This document shows, in pieces, positions 1 through 8,495 of a DNA stretch of 64,000 nt; within the stretch, counting starts at the first letter, position 1; each line of letters begins with the position of its first letter. The stretch comes from Sva-07 sp963743825. GTDB lineage: Bacteria > Actinomycetota > Acidimicrobiia > Acidimicrobiales > Ilumatobacteraceae. Below the pieces are notes generated by a model, which saw only the letters and a list, made by a program, of their open reading frames with translations, made no database searches and had not been told where the DNA came from. Made by a program: the position numbers and the translations under genes. Where the stretch lies: assembly GCA_963743825.1 (NCBI GenBank), contig CAVURC010000012.1, positions 1-64,000 on the forward strand, in the 5' to 3' direction.

Positions 1-758
1 CGTGAGGCGAGCGAGATCGCACCGAGTGTTTCGGGTTCGTCGCACTCGCCGTCGCCGAGAAACGCCCACACGCGACTCGCGCTGGTGTCGTCGATGTGGC
101 GATTCTGGAGGTAGCGGTTGAACCGGGCGTGGTAGAGCGCCGTGATCGGCCCGAGGCCCATCGACACGGTGGGGAACTCCCAGAAGTCGGGCATCAGACG
201 CGGATGCGGATACGACGACAGCCCGCGTCCGCCCCGGCCGATCTCACGGCGGAAGTGGTCGAGATCGTCCTCGGTCAGGCGCCCTTCGAGGAACGCACGG
301 GCGTACACGCCGGGAGCCGCGTGACCCTGGAAGTAGACGTGATCGCCGGGGGTGCCGTCGTCCTTGCCCCGGAAGAAGTGGTTGAAGCCGATCTCGTACA
401 GCGATGCCGAGCTGGCGAAGGTCGACAGGTGCCCGCCGATGCCGTCGGCGACCTTGTTCGCCCGCACCACCATCATCGCCGCGTTCCAGCGGATGAACGC
501 CCGGATGCGGCGCTCGATGTGTTCGTCGCCCGGGAACCACGGTTCCTGCTCGCGAGGGATGGTGTTGACGTACGGCGTCGACACCGTTGCCGGGAACGAC
601 ACCTGGCTCTCGGTGGCGCGCTCCATCAGACGGCTGAGGAGATAGCGGGCACGGGTCTTTCCGTGCGTGTCGACGACAGCGTCGAGGCTGTCCAGCCATT
701 CGCGGGTTTCCGTCGGATCGATGTCGGGCAGCTGGTGGACGTGGCCGTCGAAAATCAT
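1..758 (-). CDS. aceE: Pyruvate dehydrogenase E1 component, homodimeric AceE type (N-terminal part, cut by window edge)
   Basis: ThDP-dependent E1 of the pyruvate dehydrogenase complex, which decarboxylates pyruvate and passes the acetyl group to lipoyl-E2. The visible ~252 residues start MIFDGHVHQLPDIDPTETRE and follow E. coli AceE closely: 'YVNTIPREQEPWFPGDE', 'ERRIRAFIRWNAAMMVVRA', 'GGHLSTFASSASLYEIGFNH', 'YFQGHAAPGVYARAFLEGRL', 'LSSYPHPRLMPDFWEFPTVS' and the start of the ThDP-binding segment 'FLGDGECDEPE'. The ATG at 758 gives the expected N-terminus just before the IETRDW-like motif. The gene runs off the left edge, so the C-terminal two thirds are not seen. E3, E2 and lipoate-attachment genes lie on the other strand at 10.9-15.5 kb and probably serve this enzyme. 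Confidence 0.95.
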   Translation of the reverse strand, partial: MIFDGHVHQLPDIDPTETREWLDSLDAVVDTHGKTRARYLLSRLMERATESQVSFPATVSTPYVNTIPREQEPWFPGDEHIERRIRAFIRWNAAMMVVRANKVADGIGGHLSTFASSASLYEIGFNHFFRGKDDGTPGDHVYFQGHAAPGVYARAFLEGRLTEDDLDHFRREIGRGGRGLSSYPHPRLMPDFWEFPTVSMGLGPITALYHARFNRYLQNRHIDDTSASRVWAFLGDGECDEPETLGAISLAS

Positions 759-808
759 GAGTGCCAGTCTCGCAGTGTTACCCGTCGGTACGCACCGAGT
801 TCCCCCAT

Positions 809-863
809 CCGAAAAATGCGGGAATTCGGTCGCTCAGTGCACATATCGCTGCACATTTCGGGG
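809..863. repeat. Intergenic hairpin, family C (CCGAAAAATG...CATTTCGGG)
   Basis: Imperfect inverted repeat between the divergent aceE and rnhA genes. It starts ccgaaaaatgcggg, has a central cagtgcaca, and ends gcacatttcggg. Two more copies lie at 28045-28099 and 29307-29359. The outer ends, the central CAGTGCAC and the total length (~55 bp) are conserved between copies. Here it sits at the 5' ends of both genes, so it cannot be only a terminator. Confidence 0.8.
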
Positions 864-884
864 TGGTGGGTAGGGTCTCGGCGG

Positions 885-1340
885 ATGGAAACGCTCGTGA
901 TCTACACCGATGGTGCCTGCAGCGGGAACCCGGGTCCGGGTGGATGGGCATGGGCGGTGGCGCCGAGCGGCGAGCCGCATGGAGCGGGTGGTGAGGCGCA
1001 GACCACCAACCAGCGCATGGAGATCCATGCCGTGCTGGATGCGCTGCAGACCTACGCGTCGGTCGCCAACGACCACGGCGGGCCGATACCGATCCAGATC
1101 GTGTCGGATTCGACCTATGTCGTGAAGTGCTTCAACGACCGATGGTGGGTGAAGTGGGAACGCAACGGGTGGCGGAACTCCAAGAAGGAGCCCGTCGCCA
1201 ACACCGACCTGTGGAAGCCCCTCATCGAGTTGGTGCAGGCCGGCGACGTGTCGTTCCGCTGGGTGAAGGGCCACAGCGGCGACCCGATGAACGACCTCGT
1301 CGACCGTCTCGCCGTTGCCGCAGTTCCCGCCCGGAGTTGA
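885..1340 (+). CDS. rnhA: Ribonuclease HI
   Basis: Cleaves the RNA strand of RNA-DNA hybrids in the cytoplasm. The 151-residue product begins METLVIYTDGACSGNPGPGG, the canonical RNase HI start with the first catalytic Asp in 'YTDGACSGNPGPGGW'. The catalytic Glu is in 'TTNQRMEIHAVLDAL', the next Asp in 'VSDSTYVVKCFNDRW', and 'WVKGHSGDPMNDLVDRLAV' supplies the His and last Asp. Length matches the family. The frame is open upstream, but the ATG at 885 is the only start giving a normal N-terminus. A perfect 15-bp-arm hairpin follows within 3 bp of the stop. Confidence 0.95.
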   Translation: METLVIYTDGACSGNPGPGGWAWAVAPSGEPHGAGGEAQTTNQRMEIHAVLDALQTYASVANDHGGPIPIQIVSDSTYVVKCFNDRWWVKWERNGWRNSKKEPVANTDLWKPLIELVQAGDVSFRWVKGHSGDPMNDLVDRLAVAAVPARS

Positions 1341-1342
1341 CC

Positions 1343-1373
1343 CGTACACGATGTGTCTGACACATCGTGTACG
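1343..1373. terminator. Perfect palindrome, family A, after rnhA
   Basis: Arms cgtacacgatgtgtc / gacacatcgtgtacg (15 bp each, perfect) with a single-base spacer. It lies 3 bp after the rnhA stop and has no U-tract, so terminator function is plausible but not shown. Near-identical copies follow imuB (26531-26561) and pepA (45581-45615). Confidence 0.7.
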
Positions 1374-1467
1374 TCGACAAGAATTCGTCAAGGTCGTCGG
1401 TCGGGGTGCCGAAGATCCTTCCGTGGTGACCGCCCATCGAACGCGCCGAACGTTACGGTTGCGTTAC

Positions 1468-3069
1468 ATGCGTCGAGCTGCCCTCCTCCTGACCGCCGTC
1501 CTCGGCGCCACTGGCGTCACCGTCGCACCCCTCGCAGCGCCGCAGGCTTCGGCCCAGGCGCCGATCGTGTCGGTGATCGTCGACGGCACCGGGAACGGTC
1601 ACGGTCGCGGGATGAGCCAGTGGGGCGCCTACGGCTGGGCCGTCGACCAGGGCTGGAACGCCGCGCAGATCCTCGATCACTACTACGGCGGCACCGCTGC
1701 CGGTGATGCTGACACCAACGGCACCATCGACGTGCAACTCAAGGCGCTCGATGGAGCAACGAGCGTGGGTGTCGTGTCCTATGTCGGCGCGGGCAACGTC
1801 AACTGGGCCGGAAACGTCGCCGCATCGATGTACGCCACCGAAGTCGCCCCGAACACGTTCCAGGTCTACGGCGCGCCCACGGTTGCGTGCCCGACGGTGA
1901 CGGCACTCACCGTGCCCGATGGGCCGATCGGGCAGGGATCGTCCGACACCGCCGGAGTCACCCAGATCCAGATCTTCCTCAACACCTTCCAGGCTCCCGG
2001 CGACCTCTACGTCGACGGCCTGTTCGGCAACCAGACCGCGATGCGTCTCGCCTCTTGGCAGACCGCTCAAGGCCTCGCAGTCGACCGGATCTGGCACCCC
2101 GACGATGCCGCCAGGGCGCGCCAGTTGATCGCGACCGGTGCGCCGACGGCAACGTGGACGCCGATCGGGGGACCGGTCGCCGGCCCGATCGAATTCACCA
2201 CCGACAATGGCCCCGTCAACGGTGCCCGGATGACCACAGGCGCGGCAACGTCGGCGCTCGGGGCGTGCGACCTGAACGGGCGCGTGACGCACTATCGAGG
2301 ATCGATTCGCGTCGAAGACGGAGCCTCGAACCGGGTGATGAACCGTGTCCGCATCGAGGACTACCTCCGCGGTGTCGTCCCCAAGGAGATCTCCGCGAGC
2401 TGGGCCGACGCCGGCGGTGGTCGCGGCCTCCAGGCCGTCATGGCCCAGGCAGTGGCCGCCCGGTCCTACGCGCTGCAACCCGGCCGCTGGGCCAACGGCA
2501 TCTGCGACTCACAGAGCTGCCAGGTGTACTTCGGAGCAGCGTCGCGGGCGTCGGTCGCAAGCCCGGCCGTGAGCGTCGAGGACAGCCGATCCGACAATGC
2601 CATCGCAGCGACGGTGGGCAAGGTCCGGCTGTGGTTGCCCGGCAGTAACGGCACGGCCGGCACGATCGTGTCGACGGAGTTCTCCGGATCGAATGGCCCG
2701 CGCACCGCCGGCTGGCCGTTTCCGGCGGTCGACGACGCACCGGGTGACGGCACATCGCTGAACAGGAACCACCGGTGGACGCGTGTCCTGGATGCCAACG
2801 CCCTGGCGGCGAAGTACGGCCTCGGCACCCTGCTGTCGGCCACGATGGCCGAGGGCTCGGGCCTCGACGGCACCCGCTACGACGGCATCTGGTACAACAA
2901 CGTCGTCCTCACCGGTACCGGTGGCTCCAAGACGATTCCCGCCTGGACGTTCCGCAACGACATGGGGCTCCCGTCGCCCGGCTTCACGCTGCGAACCGAG
3001 TCGAGCGCCGGCCGCCCGATGGGCGTCAATCAGCGCATCGAACTCCAGGTCGTCGGCGAGCAGCGGTGA
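1468..3069 (+). CDS. Secreted SpoIID/LytB-domain cell-wall protein with an inserted peptidoglycan-binding-like domain
   Basis: Probably acts on peptidoglycan outside the cell (SpoIID family: lytic transglycosylase or amidase enhancer). The 533-residue product starts MRRAALLLTAVLGATGVTVA and has a signal peptide ending near 'PQASAQAP'. Residues ~30-60 carry 'GHGRGMSQWGAYG', the usual SpoIID entry motif. Residues ~150-210 ('DLYVDGLFGNQTAMRLASWQ') resemble a PG_binding_1 domain. The SpoIID core follows from ~280 ('RVRIEDYLRGVVPKEISASW', 'QAVAARSYAL'). The ATG at 1468 gives the signal peptide; the frame is open further upstream, but that stretch is not protein-like. The reading frame stops at 3067-3069, yet the same frame continues into surface-repeat sequence, so the protein may once have been longer. 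Confidence 0.85.
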   Translation: MRRAALLLTAVLGATGVTVAPLAAPQASAQAPIVSVIVDGTGNGHGRGMSQWGAYGWAVDQGWNAAQILDHYYGGTAAGDADTNGTIDVQLKALDGATSVGVVSYVGAGNVNWAGNVAASMYATEVAPNTFQVYGAPTVACPTVTALTVPDGPIGQGSSDTAGVTQIQIFLNTFQAPGDLYVDGLFGNQTAMRLASWQTAQGLAVDRIWHPDDAARARQLIATGAPTATWTPIGGPVAGPIEFTTDNGPVNGARMTTGAATSALGACDLNGRVTHYRGSIRVEDGASNRVMNRVRIEDYLRGVVPKEISASWADAGGGRGLQAVMAQAVAARSYALQPGRWANGICDSQSCQVYFGAASRASVASPAVSVEDSRSDNAIAATVGKVRLWLPGSNGTAGTIVSTEFSGSNGPRTAGWPFPAVDDAPGDGTSLNRNHRWTRVLDANALAAKYGLGTLLSATMAEGSGLDGTRYDGIWYNNVVLTGTGGSKTIPAWTFRNDMGLPSPGFTLRTESSAGRPMGVNQRIELQVVGEQR

Positions 3070-4209
3070 CGGCCCCCGACGGGACCACCGACGTCGATCC
3101 CGTCGGGTGTCGCTGCCGTTGCGATGAACGTCACCGCAGTGACGCCCTCGCGCCGGCGGGCTACATGACCGTCTGGCCGTGCGACGTCGCTCGCCCCGAG
3201 GCCTCGAACCTCAACTTCGCGGCCGGCGCCGTGGTCGCCAACGGCGTGATCGCCCCGGTGGGCGCCAACGGCAAGGTGTGCATCTTCACCAACGTGTCGA
3301 GCCACCTCCTGGTCGACATCGCCGGTTGGTTCGACGGTTCGGGATCGGTCGTCGGGGCGACGCCGCGGCGACTGCTCGACACGCGCAACGCCATCGGAGC
3401 ACCGAAGGCCCGCCTGCGTGCCGGTGGCACGATCACCCTGCCCGATGGTCGGCGCCCCCATGCAGCGTGCCAACGGTGCGCCCGACACGATCCCGGCGAA
3501 CGCGACGGCCGTCGCGATCAACATCACCGCCGTGCACGCCGTCACGCGCCGGATACTTCACGGTGTGGCCGTGCGGCTCGCCGCGACCCGACGCGTCGAA
3601 CGTCAACTTCACGGCCGGTTCGGTCGTGGCCAACGGTGTCGTCGCGTCGCTCGGTGAGGGATCGATCTGCATCTACTCCGATCAGGAATCGGACGTACTC
3701 GTCGACGTACTCGGCTGGTTCGTGCCGGTCGGTGCGGGTCGCCCCGTACGTCGGTGCCGTGCCGCAGCGACTCGTCGACACGCGCAACGCCATCGGCGGC
3801 CCGACCGGCGTGGTCACACCCGTCCACGCCTCGGTCCGTGCCCGTTCGTGGCGTCACGTTGACGGTGAACGGTGCAGCCCAGCAGGTGCCGCCGACGCGT
3901 CCGCCGTGGCGCTGAACATCACGATGACGCAGACGCGAAGGCGGCGGGTACGCCACGGTCTGGCCGTGCGGAACCACACGCCCGGACGCCTCGAACGTCA
4001 ACTTCGGCCCGGGCGCCACGGTCGCCAACGGCGTGATCGCGCCGATCGGCGCCGACGGCTCGGTCTGCGTGTACACGAGCGCCAATGCCCACCTGATCGT
4101 CGACATCGCCGGATGGTTCACCGGCGGAGCAACAGCATCGTTCGAGGGCAACGTGCCCAAGCGACTCGTCGACACCCGAAATGCCATCGGGCCGGCCCCC
4201 GTCGGCTGA
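3070..4209 (+). pseudogene. Broken tail of tandem cell-surface repeat domains
   Basis: Translation in shifting frames gives three copies of one domain: '...PSGVAAVAMNVTAVTPS', '(Y/F)(M/F/A)TVWPC', 'ASNxNFxxGxxVANGVxA', 'LxVD(I/V)xGWF' and '(R)LLDTRNAIG'. The copies start near 3100, 3490 and 3880, and the last ends 'DTRNAIGPAPVG' at the TGA 4207-4209. The first segment is in the same frame as the SpoIID-like gene upstream, separated from it only by a TGA. A one-base shift follows near 3127 and several more lie between 3450 and 3960. The domain resembles C-terminal surface modules of secreted actinobacterial proteins (inference from sequence style). It is either a decayed fusion partner of the SpoIID protein or one badly hit by indel errors. 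Confidence 0.65.
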
Positions 4210-4268
4210 CGCAACGACCGCCGGCCGGATTGCTCGATCGGGCCATCCGGCGAATAGGTTCGCGCGCC

Positions 4269-5045
4269 ATGGACATTTCTGGTGCAAGCGCAATCGTCAC
4301 AGGTGGAGCCTCGGGAATCGGAGCTGCGTCAGCACGCATGCTGGCCGCCCTCGGGGCCAAGGTGGTCATCGCCGACCTGCAGGAGGACAAGGGCAACGAA
4401 CTCGCCAACGAGATCGGCGGCGCCTTCTGCAAGGTCGACGTCACCAACACCGACGACATCGTCAACGCCGTCGAGATGGCGAAGTCGATGGGCCCGGTCC
4501 GCGTGCTCGTCAACTCGGCCGGCATCGGCTGGGCGCAGCGCACGGTCGGCAAGGACGGCACGCTCGAGTCGGCCGCCAATCTCGATGCGTTCAAGAAGGT
4601 CGTCGCCATCAACCTGATCGGCACCTTCGACTGCATCCGCGTCGCCGCCACTGCCATGAGCACGACCGAGCCGCTCGAGTACGGCGAGCGTGGTGCCATC
4701 GTCAACATCGCCTCGGTGGCAGCGTTCGACGGCCAGATCGGCCAGGCCAGCTACTCCGCGTCGAAGGGCGGCGTCGTCGGCATGACCCTGCCGGTTGCCC
4801 GCGACCTGTCGGCTGTGGGCATCCGCGTCAACACCGTCGCACCCGGCCTGATCGACACCCCGATCTACGGCGAGGGCGAAGGCAGCGAGGCGTTCAAGGA
4901 GAACCTGCAGAAGGGCGTGCTCTTCCCCAAGCGCCTCGGCGACCCGGAACAGCTCGCCTCGATGGTGCTCGAGTGCATCACCAACAGCTACATGAACGCC
5001 GAGACCATCCGCGTCGACGGCGGCATCCGCATGCCCCCGAAGTGA
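4269..5045 (+). CDS. Short-chain dehydrogenase, 3-hydroxyacyl-CoA dehydrogenase type 2-like (HSD17B10-like)
   Basis: NAD(P)-dependent oxidoreductase of the classical SDR superfamily, 258 residues. The cofactor site is 'IVTGGASGIGAASARMLAAL' (TGxxxGxG). 'NSAGIGWAQRTVGKDG', 'GAIVNIASVAAFDGQIGQAS' and the catalytic pair in 'YSASKGG' follow, then 'RVNTVAPGLIDTPIY'. The long insert around 'RTVGKDGTLESAANLDAF' and the 'KRLGDPEQLASMVLECITN' tail match the HSD17B10 / 3-hydroxy-2-methylbutyryl-CoA dehydrogenase subgroup, suggesting fatty-acid or branched-chain amino-acid oxidation (inferred from family resemblance). The start at 4269 (ATG) gives MDISGASAIVTGG with no extra leader. It stands alone and is followed by a family B hairpin. 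Confidence 0.88.
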   Translation: MDISGASAIVTGGASGIGAASARMLAALGAKVVIADLQEDKGNELANEIGGAFCKVDVTNTDDIVNAVEMAKSMGPVRVLVNSAGIGWAQRTVGKDGTLESAANLDAFKKVVAINLIGTFDCIRVAATAMSTTEPLEYGERGAIVNIASVAAFDGQIGQASYSASKGGVVGMTLPVARDLSAVGIRVNTVAPGLIDTPIYGEGEGSEAFKENLQKGVLFPKRLGDPEQLASMVLECITNSYMNAETIRVDGGIRMPPK

Positions 5046-5062
5046 CGCTGGCTGCCCAGCGA

Positions 5063-5116
5063 CGGTTTGCGTTGCAGTTCTGTTGGGACGGCCCAACAGA
5101 AGTGTCACGCAAACCG
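5063..5116. repeat. Double-stem hairpin, family B (CGGTTTGCGT...ACGCAAACCG)
   Basis: Outer arms cggtttgcgt / acgcaaaccg pair perfectly. After an internal loop (tgcag / gtgtc), a second perfect stem ttctgttggg / cccaacagaa closes on acgg. It lies between the convergent SDR gene and argJ. Copies are at 17029-17084 (with compensating base changes in the inner stem) and 63543-63593 (degenerate). The compensating changes show that the stem, not just the sequence, is kept. Confidence 0.85.
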
Positions 5117-5126
5117 GGTTTCCGGG

Positions 5127-6284
5127 TCAGGTCGTGTAGTCGGCGTTGAATCTCACGTAGTCGTCGCTGAGGTCGCAGCCCCACACGGTCGCGGTGGCCT
5201 CGCCGGTGCCGAGCGACACATGGATGCGCACATCGGCGCTTCGCATGTAGCTCGACAGGGCGGCCAGCGCGCCGTCGTCGAGCAGGCGCGGGTACACCTC
5301 GGTGTCACCGAAACGGATCACCACGACGTCCTGGTCGATGTCGGTGTCGTCACTGCACTTGCCGATCGCCATCGCAACCCGGCCCCAGTTCGGATCGCCG
5401 CCGTGCACGGCAGTCTTCACCAGCGGTGAGTTGACGATCGCCTTGGCCACTCGCTTGGCCTGCGCGTCATCGCGGGCCGAATCGACGTGCACTTCGATCA
5501 GCGAATGGGCGCCCTCGCCATCGCGGGCGATCTGCTTGGTCAGATCGAGCGCCACCTCGTACAGGGCCGCCTCGAACGCGTCGAGCTCGACGGGTCCGGC
5601 AGCGCCCGACGCCATGATCACCGACGAGTCACTCGTCGACGTGTCGGTGTCGACGCTCACGCAGTTGAACGTCCGGTCGACCACCCGCCGGAACGCCGCG
5701 TCGAGGTCGGCCGACGTCAGCTCGGCGTCGGTGAACAGCAGTGAGATGTGCGTGGCCATGTCGGGCTCGATCATCCCGACACCCTTCGCCATCCCGACGA
5801 CACGAGCGGTGCTCCCTGCGACGGTCGCCTCGGCGAGCTTGGGCACCGTGTCGGTGGTCATCATCCCGCGTGCCGGGCGATCGGCATCATCGGACGTCAG
5901 CTCGCTCGGCAGCACCGCCATCCCGGCGCGGATCCGTTCGATCGGGTAACGGCGACCGATGACGCCGGTGGAGGTGACGACCACATCGGTGGGTTCGCAT
6001 CCGAGGCGGGCAGCAACCGATCGGGCGACCTCGATCGCGTCGTCGTGGCCCTGTTGGCCCGTCGCCACGTTCGCGTTCTTCGAGATCACCACCACCGCCC
6101 GTGCCGTCCCGTCGGCCACGTTGGCGCGGCTCAGGATGACGCTCGGCCCGGCGAAGCGACTCTTCGTGAACACCGCAGCCACGGGGACGGCAGCTCCGGC
6201 GGCGATGACGACGAAGTCGTCGGTGTCGTCCTTGACGCCGATGTTGGCGACATGACTGTGGAAACCCAGGGGGAGCGTGGTCAC
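5127..6284 (-). CDS. argJ: Bifunctional glutamate N-acetyltransferase / ornithine acetyltransferase
   Basis: Transfers the acetyl group from N-acetylornithine to glutamate, the cyclic route of arginine synthesis; cytoplasmic. 385 residues, normal length. Family motifs: 'VAAVFTKSRFAGPSVILSR', 'VISKNANVATGQQG', 'DVVVTSTGVIGRRYPIERI', 'GMMTTDTVPK' and 'KGVGMIEPDMATHISLL', whose Thr (about residue 178) is the autocleavage nucleophile that starts the beta chain. 'GGDPNWGRVAMAIGKC' and the C-terminal 'YVRFNADYTT' also fit. No other arginine genes are adjacent. The 5' end overlaps the stop of the upstream marR gene by 4 bp (ATGA), suggesting one transcript. Confidence 0.95.
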   Translation of the reverse strand: MTTLPLGFHSHVANIGVKDDTDDFVVIAAGAAVPVAAVFTKSRFAGPSVILSRANVADGTARAVVVISKNANVATGQQGHDDAIEVARSVAARLGCEPTDVVVTSTGVIGRRYPIERIRAGMAVLPSELTSDDADRPARGMMTTDTVPKLAEATVAGSTARVVGMAKGVGMIEPDMATHISLLFTDAELTSADLDAAFRRVVDRTFNCVSVDTDTSTSDSSVIMASGAAGPVELDAFEAALYEVALDLTKQIARDGEGAHSLIEVHVDSARDDAQAKRVAKAIVNSPLVKTAVHGGDPNWGRVAMAIGKCSDDTDIDQDVVVIRFGDTEVYPRLLDDGALAALSSYMRSADVRIHVSLGTGEATATVWGCDLSDDYVRFNADYTT

Positions 6285-6730
6285 TCCGACAGCCCCTTGC
6301 CGATGGCGGTGAAGATCGATGCCATCGCCTCGACCTGGCCGGGGTCGAGGTGGTCGAAGATGTGGCGGCGCACACTGTCGACGTGGCTGGGGGCAGCGCG
6401 GCGGAGTGCGTCGAACCCGGCGTCGGTGAGTTGCGCCATCATCACCCGCCGGTCATGCGTCGATGCCTCGCGCACCACGAAGCCCGTCGACACGAGGCCG
6501 TCGAGGCGGCGGGTCAGACCACTCGGCGACAACTGCAGCCGATCGGCCAGATCGCACATTCGCATCGACCGGTCGTCGGCCTCCGACAGGTACACGAGGA
6601 CCTGGTAGTCGCCCAACGTCAGCCGTTGTTCGGCGAGGTCACGCTCGATCGCGGCGACGAGGTCACCGTAGGTCTCGATGTAGGTGCGCCACGCCTCCAT
6701 CTCGGCGGGTGTCAGCCATCTCGTTCCCAT
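6281..6730 (-). CDS. MarR-family transcriptional regulator
   Basis: 149-residue winged-helix regulator. The DNA-binding core runs 'LTLGDYQVLVYLSEADDRSM', 'MCDLADRLQLSPSGLTRRLD' (recognition helix) and 'GLVSTGFVVREASTHDRRVM' (wing with the DxR motif typical of MarR). It is first in an operon with argJ through a 4-bp ATGA overlap. The ligand is unknown, and nothing shows that it controls argJ rather than a distant gene. The start at 6730 (ATG) gives MGTRWLTPAEMEAWRTYIE. Confidence 0.88.
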   Translation of the reverse strand: MGTRWLTPAEMEAWRTYIETYGDLVAAIERDLAEQRLTLGDYQVLVYLSEADDRSMRMCDLADRLQLSPSGLTRRLDGLVSTGFVVREASTHDRRVMMAQLTDAGFDALRRAAPSHVDSVRRHIFDHLDPGQVEAMASIFTAIGKGLSE

Positions 6731-6784
6731 GTCTCCAGGCTACCCACACCCCACAATTGTTGTGAGGGACAAAGGTCCTGGAGA

Positions 6785-7258
6785 TCAATCGGCGGCGAAG
6801 TGAGCGGCGAGGCGGTCGAGTGTGGCCTCGATGGCCTGTGCGTTCTTCTTGGTGATGCCGGTCAGTTTCAACGCCGATGGGACACGCGCCACACCCCAGT
6901 CGAATTCCTCGGTCACCTCGGTGCCGCCATCGACGGGACGGAGCCGGTATCGCCACACGTGGCGTCCCATGTGTCTCCACGCAATCACGGTGGGTTCGTC
7001 GAACTCGACGACCTCGTTGGTGATCTTGTACCCCACGCCCTTCTTCATCGACATGGAGAACTTCGCACCCAGCGAGAGACGCTCGGGATTGTCGCCGGTG
7101 GCTGCCTTGACCGTGCCGGACCCGTCGATCAGTGCATGCTGCGTCGGGTCGGCGAGCAGGTCGAAGATCGCCTGCGGCTCGGCGGCGACGAACCGGATCC
7201 CGCGCTCGACCCGCTCGTCGCTCGAGGCGGTCGTGGGTTCGTCGTTCTCGTCAGCCAT
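6785..7258 (-). CDS. SRPBCC-fold (START/polyketide-cyclase-like) protein
   Basis: 157-residue protein of the START-like ligand-binding fold. The opening 'RGIRFVAAEPQAIFDLLADP', the central 'GAKFSMSMKKGVGYKITNEV' and 'WRYRLRPVDGGTEVTEEFDW' are the usual strand and loop blocks of SRPBCC proteins of actinobacteria. No catalytic residues can be assigned. The ATG at 7258 gives MADENDEPTTASSDERVERG. It overlaps by 8 bp the end of the FAD-oxidoreductase gene, so the two are probably co-transcribed and translationally coupled. Confidence 0.75.
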   Translation of the reverse strand: MADENDEPTTASSDERVERGIRFVAAEPQAIFDLLADPTQHALIDGSGTVKAATGDNPERLSLGAKFSMSMKKGVGYKITNEVVEFDEPTVIAWRHMGRHVWRYRLRPVDGGTEVTEEFDWGVARVPSALKLTGITKKNAQAIEATLDRLAAHFAAD

Positions 7259-8495
7259 GGTCACCAGTGTGACCGATTGCGGACGCAACTTCCACACCAC
7301 AGCGACGACCCGAGAACATCGCCCCCTGGATCGACGCCGTGTCGCGGTGATCGCCGCACACGAATCGGCCGTCGTCGAGACGCACGGGCCGCTTCGGATG
7401 GAACGGCGCTCGCTGGCGTGGCTGGCCGTGCTCGATCCGATACGTCCGCACGTGCTCCCAGCGGTCGACGGCGGGACCCCACCAGCCGCGGAGTTGTGCT
7501 CGGGCATCGTGTTCGATGTCGTCGCCGACGTGGCCGGGAAGCGCTGCGACGACGAGATGGCGACCATCAGGTGCGTAGGTGGGTGCCACGTTGCTCATCA
7601 CCGCAACGTTCAGCACGGGGCCGCGCCCGGTGCCGTCGAGCACCACGAACTTCGAGTCGATCGGCGCCTCGGGAGCGGCGAAGCAGACCGCGCCGACGGA
7701 CTTGGACTCGACGTCGGGCAGGCCGAGCAGCCGGGCAGCGGTCGGGCCCTCGGTGGCGACGACCACAGCGGCGGCCCGGATCTCGTCGCCGTCGTCGAGC
7801 ATGACCGACGTCGCCGAGGTCGATGCCACGCGTGCGCCGAGGCGGATGCAGCCCGGCGGCAGCTTCGCGGCGAGCTGATCGGGGATCGCCTGCATCCCGG
7901 CGGCGGGCACCGCGGAGTCGCCGTCGGCGAGCATCCGGAAGATGATGTCGAACATGCGTCGGCTGTCGGCGAGTTCGGGGTCGAGCTGGATGCCGCCCAC
8001 CAGTGGGCGGAAGAAGCGTTCGATGATCTTGTCGGAGAACCCGGCATCGGTGAGTGCGTCACGGGTGGATCCATCGGGGCCCTGCAGCAGCCGGACCGGG
8101 TGGACACTGCGGACCCGGTGTCGCAGGAGCCCGATTCGGGCCTTGTCGAAGACCGAGCCGATCGGGGCTGTCACTGTCGACAACGTGGTCGACGGTCGTC
8201 GGAACGGGTCGCCGACGACGGCACCACGACCGTTGCGCCACACCAACGCTCCGGGTTCGAACGCCCTGAGGTCGAGTGCTGCCATGTCGAGTTGGCGATG
8301 CATCTCGGGGTAGGCAGTGAGCGCCACCTGGAAGCCGCGGTCGAGCGTGAACCCGTCGACGTGATCGCTCCGCACCCGACCACCGACGCCGTCGCTCGCC
8401 TCGAACACCTGCACCGCCACGCCTGCCTGGTGCAGCGCAACGGCGCATGACAATCCGGCCAGGCCCGCACCGACGATGGCGACGGGATGTGTCAC
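7251..8495 (-). CDS. FAD-dependent amine-oxidase/phytoene-desaturase-like oxidoreductase
   Basis: 414-residue flavoprotein. The N-terminus 'HPVAIVGAGLAGLSCAVALH' is the GxGxxG dinucleotide fold, followed by the second FAD contact 'VFEASDGVGGRVRSDHVDGF' of NAD(P)-binding Rossmann_8 oxidoreductases. 'FTLDRGFQVALTAYPE' matches the substrate-domain start of these enzymes. The C-terminal 'RFVCGDHRDTASIQGAMFSG' is the closing FAD motif (GD...S..GA..SG). The substrate is unknown. It sits in a three-gene operon with the SRPBCC protein and a TIGR01777 epimerase, overlapping both (8 bp and 4 bp), which suggests shared metabolism of a lipid- or isoprenoid-like compound (inference). Confidence 0.82.
   Translation of the reverse strand: MTHPVAIVGAGLAGLSCAVALHQAGVAVQVFEASDGVGGRVRSDHVDGFTLDRGFQVALTAYPEMHRQLDMAALDLRAFEPGALVWRNGRGAVVGDPFRRPSTTLSTVTAPIGSVFDKARIGLLRHRVRSVHPVRLLQGPDGSTRDALTDAGFSDKIIERFFRPLVGGIQLDPELADSRRMFDIIFRMLADGDSAVPAAGMQAIPDQLAAKLPPGCIRLGARVASTSATSVMLDDGDEIRAAAVVVATEGPTAARLLGLPDVESKSVGAVCFAAPEAPIDSKFVVLDGTGRGPVLNVAVMSNVAPTYAPDGRHLVVAALPGHVGDDIEHDARAQLRGWWGPAVDRWEHVRTYRIEHGQPRQRAPFHPKRPVRLDDGRFVCGDHRDTASIQGAMFSGRRCGVEVASAIGHTGDHG

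Noticed and set aside
3067..3069. TGA between the SpoIID domain and the surface-repeat tail as selenocysteine
   Set aside because: The site lies in a linker without redox context, and the tail beyond it has many frame breaks.
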